DNA from: Candidatus Anstonella stagnisolia
GTDB taxonomy: Archaea; Micrarchaeota; Micrarchaeia; Anstonellales; Anstonellaceae
Reading direction: 5' to 3'
DNA: 64,000 nucleotides
Assembly: GCA_902384585.1 (NCBI GenBank)
Contig: CABMCJ010000004.1
Coordinates: forward strand, 634,086-698,085
Below, one piece after another: positions 15,880 through 24,059 of the stretch. The notes beneath the pieces are model-generated. The model did no database searches. It was not told where the DNA came from and worked only from the letters and a program-made list of their open reading frames with translations. The translations under genes were made by a program, and so were the position numbers. The first letter of the stretch is position 1; each line of letters starts with the position of its first letter.

Positions 15880-16670
15880 TGGACAACAAGGCAGTAACGG
15901 TTGCATGCATGTGCGCAGGCGCGCTTTCCCTGCTTTATGCCGCATTTTCATCTTCTGGAATTGCGGCTGCAATTTCCTCGTTTTTCTTTTTCGCATCCCT
16001 TGTTGCGTGGAAGTACGGGTATATCGTGGTGCCGGTGCTTTGCCAGCTTCTTGGGGTAAAGGCAAAAGTCGGGAACATTGAGCTTTCCCCTTCGCAGGAT
16101 GCCGCAATAGAGCAGGATGGGGGCGAATTTGTTGCAAGCGCGTACCTGCGCCTTGAGATAAGCCAGTCGCTGGCTGATAAGGGGCAGGAGGAAGCTGCGT
16201 CGTATTCGCAGGCGTTTGAGCGCGCGCTTTGCTCGATAAAAAACACGTGCCAGTTCTCGCTTCTTGTAACGAACCTGGATTTGCACGATGAGCTTGAGGA
16301 AGTGAAGGCGCGCCGCTCAATGGCTGAAACAAAGCTATCTTCCATGCTTTCTTCAAAGGGCGCAAAAGAGGGCGCGGATGCCGCGCTGTTGAGGAGGGAA
16401 ATTGCGATGTGGAACCGGCTGATTGCAAAGCTGTCGGGGGGCAGCAGGCCGATGAGGGTGCTTTTTTATGCCGTTGCAAGCGCAAGGGGCGCAAGCAGGC
16501 AGGAGGCGCTCTCTAGGCTCTCTGCGCAGGTGCTTGAGATTTCCGCAGTGCTTTCAAGCAGCCTCAAGGTGGACGTGCACCGGCTGCGCGGGGAGCAGAT
16601 TGTGCAGTGCATGAGCCTGGCGCACCGCATACCAACGACAAAAAATGAGATGGAGGGCATGTTTTTCTAG
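15876..16670 (+). CDS. VirB4 N-terminal-half-like membrane protein
   Basis: 264 residues. Two membrane helices at 5-25 and 28-48 are followed by a soluble domain (FVASAYLRLEISQSLADKGQ, a region of helices and strands, and a C-terminal LSAQVLEISAVLSSSLKVDV-HRL segment). This pattern matches the N-terminal domain that precedes the ATPase in VirB4/CedB-type proteins. The ATPase half is encoded separately ten bases downstream. It has no Walker motif itself. The start overlaps the stop of the membrane gene (ATGA). It presumably anchors the ATPase at the membrane. Confidence 0.65.
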   Translation: MMDNKAVTVACMCAGALSLLYAAFSSSGIAAAISSFFFFASLVAWKYGYIVVPVLCQLLGVKAKVGNIELSPSQDAAIEQDGGEFVASAYLRLEISQSLADKGQEEAASYSQAFERALCSIKNTCQFSLLVTNLDLHDELEEVKARRSMAETKLSSMLSSKGAKEGADAALLRREIAMWNRLIAKLSGGSRPMRVLFYAVASARGASRQEALSRLSAQVLEISAVLSSSLKVDVHRLRGEQIVQCMSLAHRIPTTKNEMEGMFF

Positions 16671-16679
16671 GGTGTTTTG

Positions 16680-18140
16680 ATGCTTGCAAAAATAACAAGC
16701 GACCTTGTTGCCGCGCGGCTTTTCTTTTCGCGCCCTCCGGAGCCGCCTCCATCTTTCCTTTGCTCCGCGCCAACGGAGGGCATATACGTGGGGAAAACAA
16801 AACTGATGGGCGTGCCGTTCTTCTGGTCGGCGAAAAAAGTAGTGAACCCGCACATTTGCGTCGTGGGCATTTCGGGGAGCGGGAAATCCTATTTCCTCAA
16901 GTCCTTCCTCACGCGCTGCCGCCTTACGTGGGGCACTAGCGCCCTCATACTTGACTGGGCGGGCGAATATGGGACGTGGGTGAAACAGGCAGGCGGCGTT
17001 GTCGCACACCTTGGGAAAGAATTTGGCATAAATGTGCTGGAGTGCGCAATTGAGAAGAGGCAGGAAAGGAAACGGCAGCTTCTGGATGCGCTTGAGATGC
17101 TTACGGATTTGGGAAAATATCCGGCCCAGAGGATGCTGTGCGCAAATGCCATTGATGAGGCATACAAAAAGGAACGCAAGCCCACGCTTTATTCCGTGTA
17201 CAGGATATTGCTGCGAAAATGCAAAAATGACGACGTGGACGCGCTGCAGGCTGCATACAGGATAGGGGAGATAATAGTTGCGGGGGGAGGGCTTTTTTCC
17301 CCGAAAAAAAGCATCGGGATGGAAGAGCTCACAAGCGGGCTTGTGTGCCTTGATTTGCATTCGCTTCCAAGCGAAAGCGCCCGCTCGCTTATTGCGCTTT
17401 TCACGCTCTCCTTCATAAAAGAGCAGATGAGGGGGCAGGAGTATTCGGGAAGCGGGGTGAAGCTTTGGATAGTTGCGGACGAGGCGTGGAAAATCGCAAG
17501 GGACGAGCGAAGCGACCTCATAAGCATCGTGAGGGAGGGGAGGAAATACAGCTTCGGGCTCATAGTCGCATCCCAAAACCCTACGGACGTGCACAGCGCG
17601 ATTTTTTCCAATGCGGGCACGATGCTTGTCATGCGCCTTGTGCTTGACGAGCACAAGAGATACGTGCAGGAATCGCTTGGATATTCGCGCTATGTTGCGG
17701 ATGCCATTTCTAATTTCTCCGTGGGCGAGGCTGCGGTGCACACGGTGTATGCGAGCGGGGCGGATGCAGGCAGCAGCACGTTCGTGCTTGAAAAAATAGA
17801 CGGGGAAGAGCCGCTTCTGGCAGTCCGGCTTTTGGGTGGTGGCATGGATTTGGAATTTGACAGGGAGAATTTTGTGCGCTCGCTTGTGCGCTTTGGGCTC
17901 ACTGATGCCCAGATTGCCCAGGTGAACGGCGAATTTGAGCGCGCGGACTACGTGCTGGACGTTTTTTCCTTTGTGCGCCTCCTTGAGAAATTCGGCTACG
18001 GCCGCTCGCTTGTTGTATCGTTTTTGCGCGAGCTTGGGATAAAGGATGCGAACATTGCCGGGGTGTACGCGGAGCTTGAGAAGCAAAAAATGGGGATTGC
18101 GGGCGAAAAGATGGCGAGACTGGTGGTGCGCGATGCTTAA
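16680..18140 (+). CDS. VirB4/HerA-like ATPase (DUF87 type)
   Basis: 487 residues. Walker A is G63-S70 (GISGSGKS), preceded by the typical VirB4 entry (GVPFFWSAKKVVNPHICVV). SALILDWAGEYGTW follows as the conserved Asp/Glu strand, and LWIVADEAWKIARDERSDL is Walker B with the VirB4-like A-D-E-A-W. An arginine/glutamine motif region (GLIVASQNPTDV) follows. The C-terminal 110 residues add helical repeats that may bind DNA or partners. It would couple ATP hydrolysis to DNA or protein transfer through the VirB6-like channel. The ribosome-binding site is GGTG, and the next gene overlaps its end by eight bases. Confidence 0.82.
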   Translation: MLAKITSDLVAARLFFSRPPEPPPSFLCSAPTEGIYVGKTKLMGVPFFWSAKKVVNPHICVVGISGSGKSYFLKSFLTRCRLTWGTSALILDWAGEYGTWVKQAGGVVAHLGKEFGINVLECAIEKRQERKRQLLDALEMLTDLGKYPAQRMLCANAIDEAYKKERKPTLYSVYRILLRKCKNDDVDALQAAYRIGEIIVAGGGLFSPKKSIGMEELTSGLVCLDLHSLPSESARSLIALFTLSFIKEQMRGQEYSGSGVKLWIVADEAWKIARDERSDLISIVREGRKYSFGLIVASQNPTDVHSAIFSNAGTMLVMRLVLDEHKRYVQESLGYSRYVADAISNFSVGEAAVHTVYASGADAGSSTFVLEKIDGEEPLLAVRLLGGGMDLEFDRENFVRSLVRFGLTDAQIAQVNGEFERADYVLDVFSFVRLLEKFGYGRSLVVSFLRELGIKDANIAGVYAELEKQKMGIAGEKMARLVVRDA

Positions 18141-18876
18141 ATTAATAGGGAAAAAACAGGGTGCAAAAGACGAGGTTCCACTCGGGTCTTTTTCGCTTTC
18201 CGGCGTGCGCAAAATGAGCCCGCAAAAGCTTGCATACGAGCTCGCAACCCTTGGGTTTGCGTCAATAGAAGAGAAAGGCGACATGCTTGCGGTTTCAATG
18301 GTGCAAGGCGAAGACATTGACGGCAAGCCCCACCTTTTTTTCCGCTATGTTTTCCTGAAAAATTCAATAGAATGCGAATACAGCATCCCAAAGCCTTCAA
18401 GCGCGCAGAGGAGGAAAATGGAATGCCTTCGCGAGCTTCTTGACATATTGTGCGCATGCAACTGCTTTGTGCCAGATGCGCACGGTTTTTTTGCAGCGCT
18501 TTCCGGCATGCTATCCGATGGGTGCGAACTCATAAATGCGGATGTTACCCGCATCTCAAATGCATGCGCAAAGCTTGAGGAGGAAAACGAGGCATTGCGC
18601 AAAAAGTGCGGGCTTTTGCTTGCGTCAAATGAGAAAAACGAGATGGCTGCGCGCGGGGAATCCCTGCGCAATGCAACGCTTGCGGCGCGCGTTGCCAAGC
18701 TTGAGGGAGTGTCATTGCAAACGCTCAGCGAGGAGATTTATGACTGGATACGGACGCACGGGGGGCTTATTGACGTGCGCGAATTTGCGCGCCAGCAGGG
18801 CGTAAGCACTGCGCGCGTTGAGGAAGGCATAGACTATCTTTTGAAGGGTGGGTATATTGGAAGCAAAAGGGACTAG
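18133..18876 (+). CDS. Coiled-coil protein with a C-terminal winged helix
   Basis: 247 residues from the ATG at 18133, which overlaps the stop of the VirB4-like ATPase. The N-terminal 130 residues form a mixed domain (LAYELATLGFASIEEKGDML, then a Cys-containing helix). A coiled coil covers about 145-190 (CAKLEEENEALRKKCG). The end is a winged-helix-like unit (IRTHGGLIDVREFARQQGVS, then VEEGIDYLLKGGYIG). The family was not recognised. Position in the operon suggests DNA binding or ATPase partnering in the transfer-like machine. Confidence 0.6.
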   Translation: MLKLIGKKQGAKDEVPLGSFSLSGVRKMSPQKLAYELATLGFASIEEKGDMLAVSMVQGEDIDGKPHLFFRYVFLKNSIECEYSIPKPSSAQRRKMECLRELLDILCACNCFVPDAHGFFAALSGMLSDGCELINADVTRISNACAKLEEENEALRKKCGLLLASNEKNEMAARGESLRNATLAARVAKLEGVSLQTLSEEIYDWIRTHGGLIDVREFARQQGVSTARVEEGIDYLLKGGYIGSKRD

Positions 18877-18900
18877 GGGAACGCACGCAGGCACCATGCG

Positions 18901-18910
18901 CTTTAAAATA
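18901..18910 (+). promoter_or_regulatory. TATA box for pheT
   Basis: CTTTAAAATA lies about 105 bases before the pheT start. The expected transcript start near 18935 gives a leader of about 70 bases. A 40-codon open frame that begins upstream of this element is therefore unlikely to be a gene. Confidence 0.35.
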
Positions 18911-19005
18911 TTGGTGCATAAAAGCATGCAGCGGGAATACGAGATAAAAAGAAGGAAGGCAGCAGGGTTTCCCGCGATTATGCAGGCGCTAAAGGGATTG
19001 GTAAA

Positions 19006-20562
19006 ATGGCATTGGTAACGATTTCGTACGAAGATTTGCAGCACTTTGTGCGCATTGAGCGCGATGCGCTTGACGATGCGCTTGCTGCAATAGGCGTGCC
19101 CCTTGACAAGTTTGAGGGTGACGAGGTTGCTGTTGAGATTACGCCAAACCGCCCGGACCTGCTTTCTGTTGAAGGGCTGGGGCGTGCGCTTGCAAGTTTC
19201 TCTGGAAGGGCGCCGCCGGTTTATGCCGTGAAAGAGAGCGGCATGAAAGTTGCGGTTGAGCCATCTGTAAAGCAGGTGCGCCCGTATATTGGATGTGCGC
19301 TTGTGCGAAACGTCAAGGTTACGGACGAGCTCGTGAAGAGCATGATGCAGCTGCAGGAAAAGCTGCACGATACCATGGGAAGGAAAAGGAAAAAAGTTGC
19401 TATTGGATTGCACGATGCGGACAAGGTAACTCCACCTTTCAAGTATTGCGCGCTTGCAAGGGATGCGCTTTCTTTTGTGCCACTGGACGCTAATGAGAAG
19501 ATGGATTTTGGGGATATACTGCGCAGGCATCCAAAAGGAATGGAATTTGCGCACCTTGTTGGGGAGCTTTGCCCTGTGATAACCGATGCGCACAATGAAG
19601 TGCTATCTTTCCCGCCCATAATAAACGGCGAGCTTACTAGAGTGGGCGAGAACACGAAAAACATTTTGATAGATACTACGGGAACTTCTGCAACTGCAGT
19701 GATGGGCGCGCTCAACATAATTGCCGCCGCGCTTGCGGACAGGGGCGGGCAGGTTTGTTCGGTCCAAATCGGCAATAAGGAATATCCCGTGCTGCAAAAC
19801 ACAAAAAGAAAGTTGCCGCTTGCTGCTGCGAACAAGCTCCTTGGGGTTGCACTTTCAAAAAAAGATGCGCAAAAAATGCTTGGGAAGCTGGGATACCGCA
19901 TGCAGGGGGAAGAGGTTCTTGTGCCTGGTTTCCGCACCGACATAATGCACGACGTGGACCTGATAGAGGATATTGCAATTGCATACGGGTACAATAATTT
20001 TGAAGCGCAACTTCCTGCATTTGCGACCATTGGAAGCAAGGAAGAAGTGCATCCTTTGAATGAATTATTTTTGGGGCTTGGATTTCTGGAGGCAAACAGC
20101 TGGCTTCTCTCAAACGAGCAATTGCTTGCAAAGGCTAACATAAGCGCGGCTGACGCGCCAAAAATTGCGAATCCGTTAACTTCAGATTTTACGCTTGTGC
20201 GCCCTGCAATATTGCAAAACTTGCTGCTTGCGCTCTGTGAGAGCAAAAATGAGAAATTGCCGCAGAGAATATACGAGCTTGGGATAGTTGCCAACCCTGC
20301 GCAGGCAACTCACTTGTGCGCTGCGATAATGCAGCCAAAGGCATCCTTCTCTGAAATAAAATCGGTTTTTGAATGCATAAAAAGGGAAACAATGCCTGAG
20401 ATTTCAATGGGGGCTGCGGAATATGCGCCATTCATAAAAGGCAGGTGCGCTGCGATAGTGCTGGAAGGGAAAACAATCGGGTACTTTGGGGAAATAGCGC
20501 CTTCTGTGCTTGAGAGTTTTTCCCTTGAGCAGCCCGTATGCGCGCTTGAGATGGAAATTTAG
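19006..20562 (+). CDS. pheT: Phenylalanine-tRNA ligase beta subunit
   Basis: 518 residues, the archaeal/eukaryotic short form without the bacterial N-terminal EMAP-like tRNA-binding domain. The B1/B5 signatures are VAVEITPNRPDLLSVEGLGR and the metal-site region VPGFRTDIMHDVDLIEDIAI. It forms an alpha2-beta2 enzyme with PheS, charging tRNA-Phe. pheS is not in this window, so the subunits are encoded apart or pheS lies elsewhere. The gene ends 11 bases from the convergent unknown gene at 20574. Confidence 0.95.
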   Translation: MALVTISYEDLQHFVRIERDALDDALAAIGVPLDKFEGDEVAVEITPNRPDLLSVEGLGRALASFSGRAPPVYAVKESGMKVAVEPSVKQVRPYIGCALVRNVKVTDELVKSMMQLQEKLHDTMGRKRKKVAIGLHDADKVTPPFKYCALARDALSFVPLDANEKMDFGDILRRHPKGMEFAHLVGELCPVITDAHNEVLSFPPIINGELTRVGENTKNILIDTTGTSATAVMGALNIIAAALADRGGQVCSVQIGNKEYPVLQNTKRKLPLAAANKLLGVALSKKDAQKMLGKLGYRMQGEEVLVPGFRTDIMHDVDLIEDIAIAYGYNNFEAQLPAFATIGSKEEVHPLNELFLGLGFLEANSWLLSNEQLLAKANISAADAPKIANPLTSDFTLVRPAILQNLLLALCESKNEKLPQRIYELGIVANPAQATHLCAAIMQPKASFSEIKSVFECIKRETMPEISMGAAEYAPFIKGRCAAIVLEGKTIGYFGEIAPSVLESFSLEQPVCALEMEI

Positions 20563-20573
20563 GCAATGGAAGT

Positions 20574-21710
20574 TCAGATGCTGCTGCTCCCCTTCTTTAT
20601 GAGAAGCTCAAGTATCCCCCTTGCCATGCCTGCAGTCCCGCACGCGCGCTTGCATATGAGCACTTTTTTGCCCTTTCCCTTTTGCACCCCGAGGTTGCGC
20701 ACGCACACAAGCTCGCCCATTTTTTTCTTTTCGCGCAATGCAAGGAGCATTTTGTATGCGAGCGCAAAGGAACCTATGCGCGCAATCTCGTAGGCGAGCT
20801 TTTGCATGAGCGCTTCGTCCCCTTCGCTTGGGACCATTCCCAAAAGGCTTATTGCAATTTCGCGGAACTCCTTTGGGTTCTTTTCAAAATAGTGGCGCAG
20901 CATCTCGCGCACGGAAATGAGCCGCAGTTCGCTCATGTCAGCGTTTTTTGCGCGCAAAAGCTGCGCAACGTTCTCGTCAACTGCAGCCAGCTGCTGCGCA
21001 TATTTTTGCAGCTCCTGGGGGGAATACTGGACTTTTGAAGCGCCGCCCATGGGCCTTGAGCCTCCGTGTTCCACCGAGGCGTTTGCATCCGGCAGAAGTT
21101 CCTCCCAGTATTCCAGCTCCCCTGCCTGCCCGCGCGCCCTGGCGCCCATGCCCGCGGGCTTTGATGCATCGTACCCAAGCGCGCCGTGCTCTGCGTACTT
21201 GTTTTCGATTATGAGAAGCAGGGGTGACATCAAATCGTGCGCCTTCCACTGCTGCCTTTCAAGCTCTGCAAGATATTCGTTGAGGATTTTCATTTCAAGC
21301 CGTGCGTCCCCCTTGCCAAAGGAATGTATCTCTTTTGAGAGGGCGCCTGCTGCGAATGCGATTTTGTCGTATACCGGCGCGGGCACAACGATTGGGGCAT
21401 TTGACATGCGGTGCATTATCTGCTCGCGCAATTCCTCGTACCTGCCGCGCTCCCTTTGGGATTGCGGAATGCTTGTCCTGCCGCTTCGCAGGGGGTTCAT
21501 GCTTTTTGCAGCGTTGTCCGCGCCTATCAAAAGCTGCATTGTCATCAGGTTTTGCAGCATAAGGCGCTCAAAAAGCGCCTTTTCGTCGCTGCCGCTTCCA
21601 AGGAGCGGGTTCCCGACAAAGGAAAAAAGCAGTTCCATGCACTTTTGCAGCACTTGTTCAAGGAAATTCTGCCCGGCTTCCTCCCGCTGCACCAGCATTT
21701 GCTCCTGCAT
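20574..21710 (-). CDS. Conserved-looking helical protein of unknown function
   Basis: 378 residues, mainly helical, no membrane segment. The N-terminus is Gln/Glu-rich (MQEQMLVQREEAGQNFLEQV). A central Gly/Ala-rich linker (SKPAGMGARARGQAGELEYW) is followed by helices, and the C-terminus is basic (GVQKGKGKKVLICKRACGTA). It lies 16 bases downstream of ftsY on the same strand, at the end of the translation block. That hints at a link to protein targeting or membranes, but no motif supports a function. Confidence 0.6.
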   Translation of the reverse strand: MQEQMLVQREEAGQNFLEQVLQKCMELLFSFVGNPLLGSGSDEKALFERLMLQNLMTMQLLIGADNAAKSMNPLRSGRTSIPQSQRERGRYEELREQIMHRMSNAPIVVPAPVYDKIAFAAGALSKEIHSFGKGDARLEMKILNEYLAELERQQWKAHDLMSPLLLIIENKYAEHGALGYDASKPAGMGARARGQAGELEYWEELLPDANASVEHGGSRPMGGASKVQYSPQELQKYAQQLAAVDENVAQLLRAKNADMSELRLISVREMLRHYFEKNPKEFREIAISLLGMVPSEGDEALMQKLAYEIARIGSFALAYKMLLALREKKKMGELVCVRNLGVQKGKGKKVLICKRACGTAGMARGILELLIKKGSSSI

Positions 21711-21726
21711 AAGAAGAATTTGCGCC

Positions 21727-23331
21727 CTATGTTAATATTTGTTGCGCAAGCTCGTGCGGGCTGTATGCGAGCAGGTCCCCGTATTTCTGCCCAACGCCGA
21801 AAAAGACAATCGGTATTTTTGTTGTGTACGTTATGGAAAGCGCTGTCCCCCCCTTTGCATCGCAGTCAAGCTTTGTGAGGATAACGCCGTCAATCCCTAT
21901 TGCGGTGTTGAAGGCCTTTATCTGGTCTATTACGGCATTTCCGCCTATGCTCTCGCCTATGTAGATTTTGAGCGCGGGCTTTGCAACGCGGTTCATTTTC
22001 TTGAGCTCGTCAAGCAGGTTTGCGTTCGTATCCTGCCTTCCTGCGCTGTCCACAAGCACCACGTCCACTTTGTGCGAGCGCGCGTATGCTACTGCGTCAA
22101 ACGCTACTGCTGCAGGGTCTGCGCCGTACGTGCTTTTTATCACGTGCACCCCCAGGCGCTTTGCGTGCACTTCAGTCTGCTCTATTGCGGCTGCGCGGAA
22201 AGTGTCGCTTGCGGAGAAAACAACGCTCATTTTGTTGCTGATTAGCATTTGGGCGAGCTTTGCCATTGTGGTTGTTTTTCCCGCGCCATTTGGCCCCACG
22301 AAGAGTATTGTTGCGGGCTTTGGAAGATTCCTTACTTTTTCCATGAAATCAAATGCGGAATCGCTTGAGAGCACGCTTTCAAGCGAAGCCTGCATTGCAT
22401 GCGTTGCCGCCTTGTTCACTTCACCGCGCTTTATTTTCATGCCAACAAGCTGGGACTTGAGGCCGTCGCACACTGCGGAAGAGACCTCGTATGCAACGTC
22501 GGCTTCCAGCAATGCCATCTGCAACTCCTCCAGAAGCTCGCGCAGGTCGTTCTCCTTTATCTGCACTTCGCCTGTGAAAATGGACTTTATCTGCTCCCCG
22601 AAGCCGATTTTCACTTCCATTTTGCGCTCTGGCTCGTGCTTTTTCTGCTGCGCATGCGACTGCGGGATTGCAACCGGCTGTGTCGTTTCAATAGATTGCG
22701 GTCTTTGAGAAATTTCTGCTTTCTTTTCCGGTTCCGTTTCAATTGGAATTTCTGCCGGCTTTTTTTGCTCCTGCTTTTTGCCGAAAAATGGGATATCAAA
22801 AGAAAAGGGCTTTTTCGCCTCTTGCCTTGGAGGCTGGGATTGCGGCTTTTGAGCTTCAACTTTCCTTTCAACCGGTTTTTCCGCCTTCGGGAGTTCTATT
22901 TTTTGAACCTGCGGCTTTTGAGCTTCAACTTTTTCAGGCGCTTTCGAAATCGGCTTTTCGGGCAAGGGGATTTCTTTTTTAGCAACCGGTTTTTCAGGTT
23001 CAACATAAACGGGCTTTTTCTCAGGCGCTTTCTGTTCTTGTAATTTTTTTTCAGGCGCTTCCGGCTTTTCCTCGGTTTTTTTGGCAACCGGCCTTGGGGT
23101 TTCATCGGTTTTCTTTTCGGCTTTTTTTTCTGCTGGTTTATCCTCGGTTTTTTTTTCAATTGGTTTCTGCCCAGCCGGCTTTTTTTCAGCTAATTCCGGC
23201 TTTTCTTCTGTTTTTTCTTCAACAGGCTTCTGCTTTTCTTCCTGCTTTGGGGCAGCCTCGGCTATTTCTTCCTCTTTTTTCACAAGCTTTCCGATAAAAT
23301 TAGAGAGTTTCTGCTTCAGTAGCCCGAACAT
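21727..23331 (-). CDS. ftsY: Signal recognition particle receptor FtsY
   Basis: About 534 residues. The C-terminal NG domain has FVGPNGAGKTTTMAKLAQML (G1), DTFRAAAIEQ, DSAGRQDTNANLLDELKKM (G3) and TKLDCDAKGG (G4). It docks SRP-ribosome complexes at the membrane. The first 20 residues are a short amphipathic helix (MFGLLKQKLSNFIGKLVKKE). A charged linker of about 220 residues follows, built of Lys/Glu/Pro repeats (EKKPxEKK-type), much longer than in most archaeal FtsY. Start at ATG 23331, with a TTG three codons upstream as alternative. It follows pfdA in the conserved archaeal order. Confidence 0.95.
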   Translation of the reverse strand: MFGLLKQKLSNFIGKLVKKEEEIAEAAPKQEEKQKPVEEKTEEKPELAEKKPAGQKPIEKKTEDKPAEKKAEKKTDETPRPVAKKTEEKPEAPEKKLQEQKAPEKKPVYVEPEKPVAKKEIPLPEKPISKAPEKVEAQKPQVQKIELPKAEKPVERKVEAQKPQSQPPRQEAKKPFSFDIPFFGKKQEQKKPAEIPIETEPEKKAEISQRPQSIETTQPVAIPQSHAQQKKHEPERKMEVKIGFGEQIKSIFTGEVQIKENDLRELLEELQMALLEADVAYEVSSAVCDGLKSQLVGMKIKRGEVNKAATHAMQASLESVLSSDSAFDFMEKVRNLPKPATILFVGPNGAGKTTTMAKLAQMLISNKMSVVFSASDTFRAAAIEQTEVHAKRLGVHVIKSTYGADPAAVAFDAVAYARSHKVDVVLVDSAGRQDTNANLLDELKKMNRVAKPALKIYIGESIGGNAVIDQIKAFNTAIGIDGVILTKLDCDAKGGTALSITYTTKIPIVFFGVGQKYGDLLAYSPHELAQQILT

Positions 23332-23397
23332 TTGGATCAACTATTTGAACGGGCTTGCGCCCGCAGAATTGCAAATGCCTGCGCCTTTTGTGCAGCC

Positions 23398-23823
23398 TTA
23401 TTGTTCCGGCGGCTGCGCACCCATGTCCCGTATCATTTTGCGGGCGTCTGAGTCCAGGGCTTCCATCCTTGCATTGAGCTGCGCAAGCGCCTCCTGCCCC
23501 TTTGTGATTGCAGAGAGTATTGTTTTGAGCCGTTTCTCAAGGAGCTCCTGCGCCTCGGATGCGGCCCTTTCGTCCACTATTCCTGCGCCAATGTTAACAA
23601 GGACTTTCTGCGTTTCAATTGCCTTTGAGGATGCATATACTCCGGAGCCGAGGGGGAGCATTACGCGGTTCTTTGCGGCCTTGAGGTTCTTGAGCGTCTC
23701 TATTGTTGCATAAAGCTCGTCAGCGCTCTGCTGCATTGCGTCAAGCTGGTTCGCGACTGCCTGCGCCTGCTGCTGCATCTGCTGCATTTGCGCAGCCATC
23801 TGGTTTAGTTCCTCTGAAGCCAT
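23398..23823 (-). CDS. pfdA: Prefoldin alpha subunit
   Basis: 141 residues. Two long coiled-coil helices (MASEELNQMAAQMQQMQQQA at the N-terminus and LEKRLKTILSAITKGQEALA near the end) flank the beta-hairpin segment MLPLGSGVYASSKAIETQKV and VLVNIGAGIVDE that form the hexamer platform. Prefoldin captures unfolded proteins for the thermosome. The C-terminus has an MGAQPPEQ tail. It sits between L18a/LX and ftsY, as in many archaea, 13 bases after the LX gene. Confidence 0.93.
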   Translation of the reverse strand: MASEELNQMAAQMQQMQQQAQAVANQLDAMQQSADELYATIETLKNLKAAKNRVMLPLGSGVYASSKAIETQKVLVNIGAGIVDERAASEAQELLEKRLKTILSAITKGQEALAQLNARMEALDSDARKMIRDMGAQPPEQ

Positions 23824-23836
23824 GCAAACCGCCTCC

Positions 23837-24007
23837 TTAAAGTTTTGAAACTTTCCCTATGTGAATCTGGTGCCTGCTTGCGCCAACGTTTGCGCCAAAG
23901 AACGTGTATGCATGCTCGCGCGCAAGCTTCTCGCTTGGCGCTTCCACTTCTATTGTGAAGACGCGCTTTGCGCCTTTTACGACATACCCTTCTACTACGA
24001 ATTTCAT
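23837..24007 (-). CDS. rpl18a: Ribosomal protein L18a/LX (eL20)
   Basis: 56 residues from the ATG at 24007 (MKFVVEGYVVKGAKRVFTIE). The LX family motif FGANVGASRHQIHIGKV follows. It is a small archaeal large-subunit protein. The ribosome-binding site AAGGTGAT sits seven bases upstream. A TATA element TTTATATA near 24032 lies inside the intergenic region after eIF6, so the gene can have its own promoter within the block. The longer open frame upstream crosses the promoter and is rejected. Confidence 0.9.
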   Translation of the reverse strand: MKFVVEGYVVKGAKRVFTIEVEAPSEKLAREHAYTFFGANVGASRHQIHIGKVSKL

Positions 24008-24028
24008 GCTATCACCTTTCGTTTCAAG

Positions 24029-24036
24029 TATATAAA
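24029..24036 (-). promoter_or_regulatory. TATA box upstream of the LX gene
   Basis: On the minus strand the sequence reads TTTATATA, about 25 bases before the LX start. This implies internal initiation with a very short leader within the translation block. Confidence 0.5.
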
Positions 24037-24059
24037 TCCCTATTCTGCCCTTGCATTTT

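Noticed and set aside
16554-18326. Minus-strand open frame of 590 codons opposite the VirB4-like genes
   Set aside because: It is a shadow of the plus-strand ATPase, whose Walker motifs leave no doubt about the coding strand. The translation is His/Arg/Pro-rich and unlike a real protein.
18896-19018. 40-codon plus-strand frame before pheT
   Set aside because: Its ATG lies upstream of the probable TATA box (18901) and it overlaps the pheT start in another frame. No ribosome-binding site was seen.
22399-23043. Plus-strand open frame opposite the FtsY linker
   Set aside because: Arises from the repetitive Lys/Glu codons on the other strand, giving Phe/Leu/Arg-rich low complexity.
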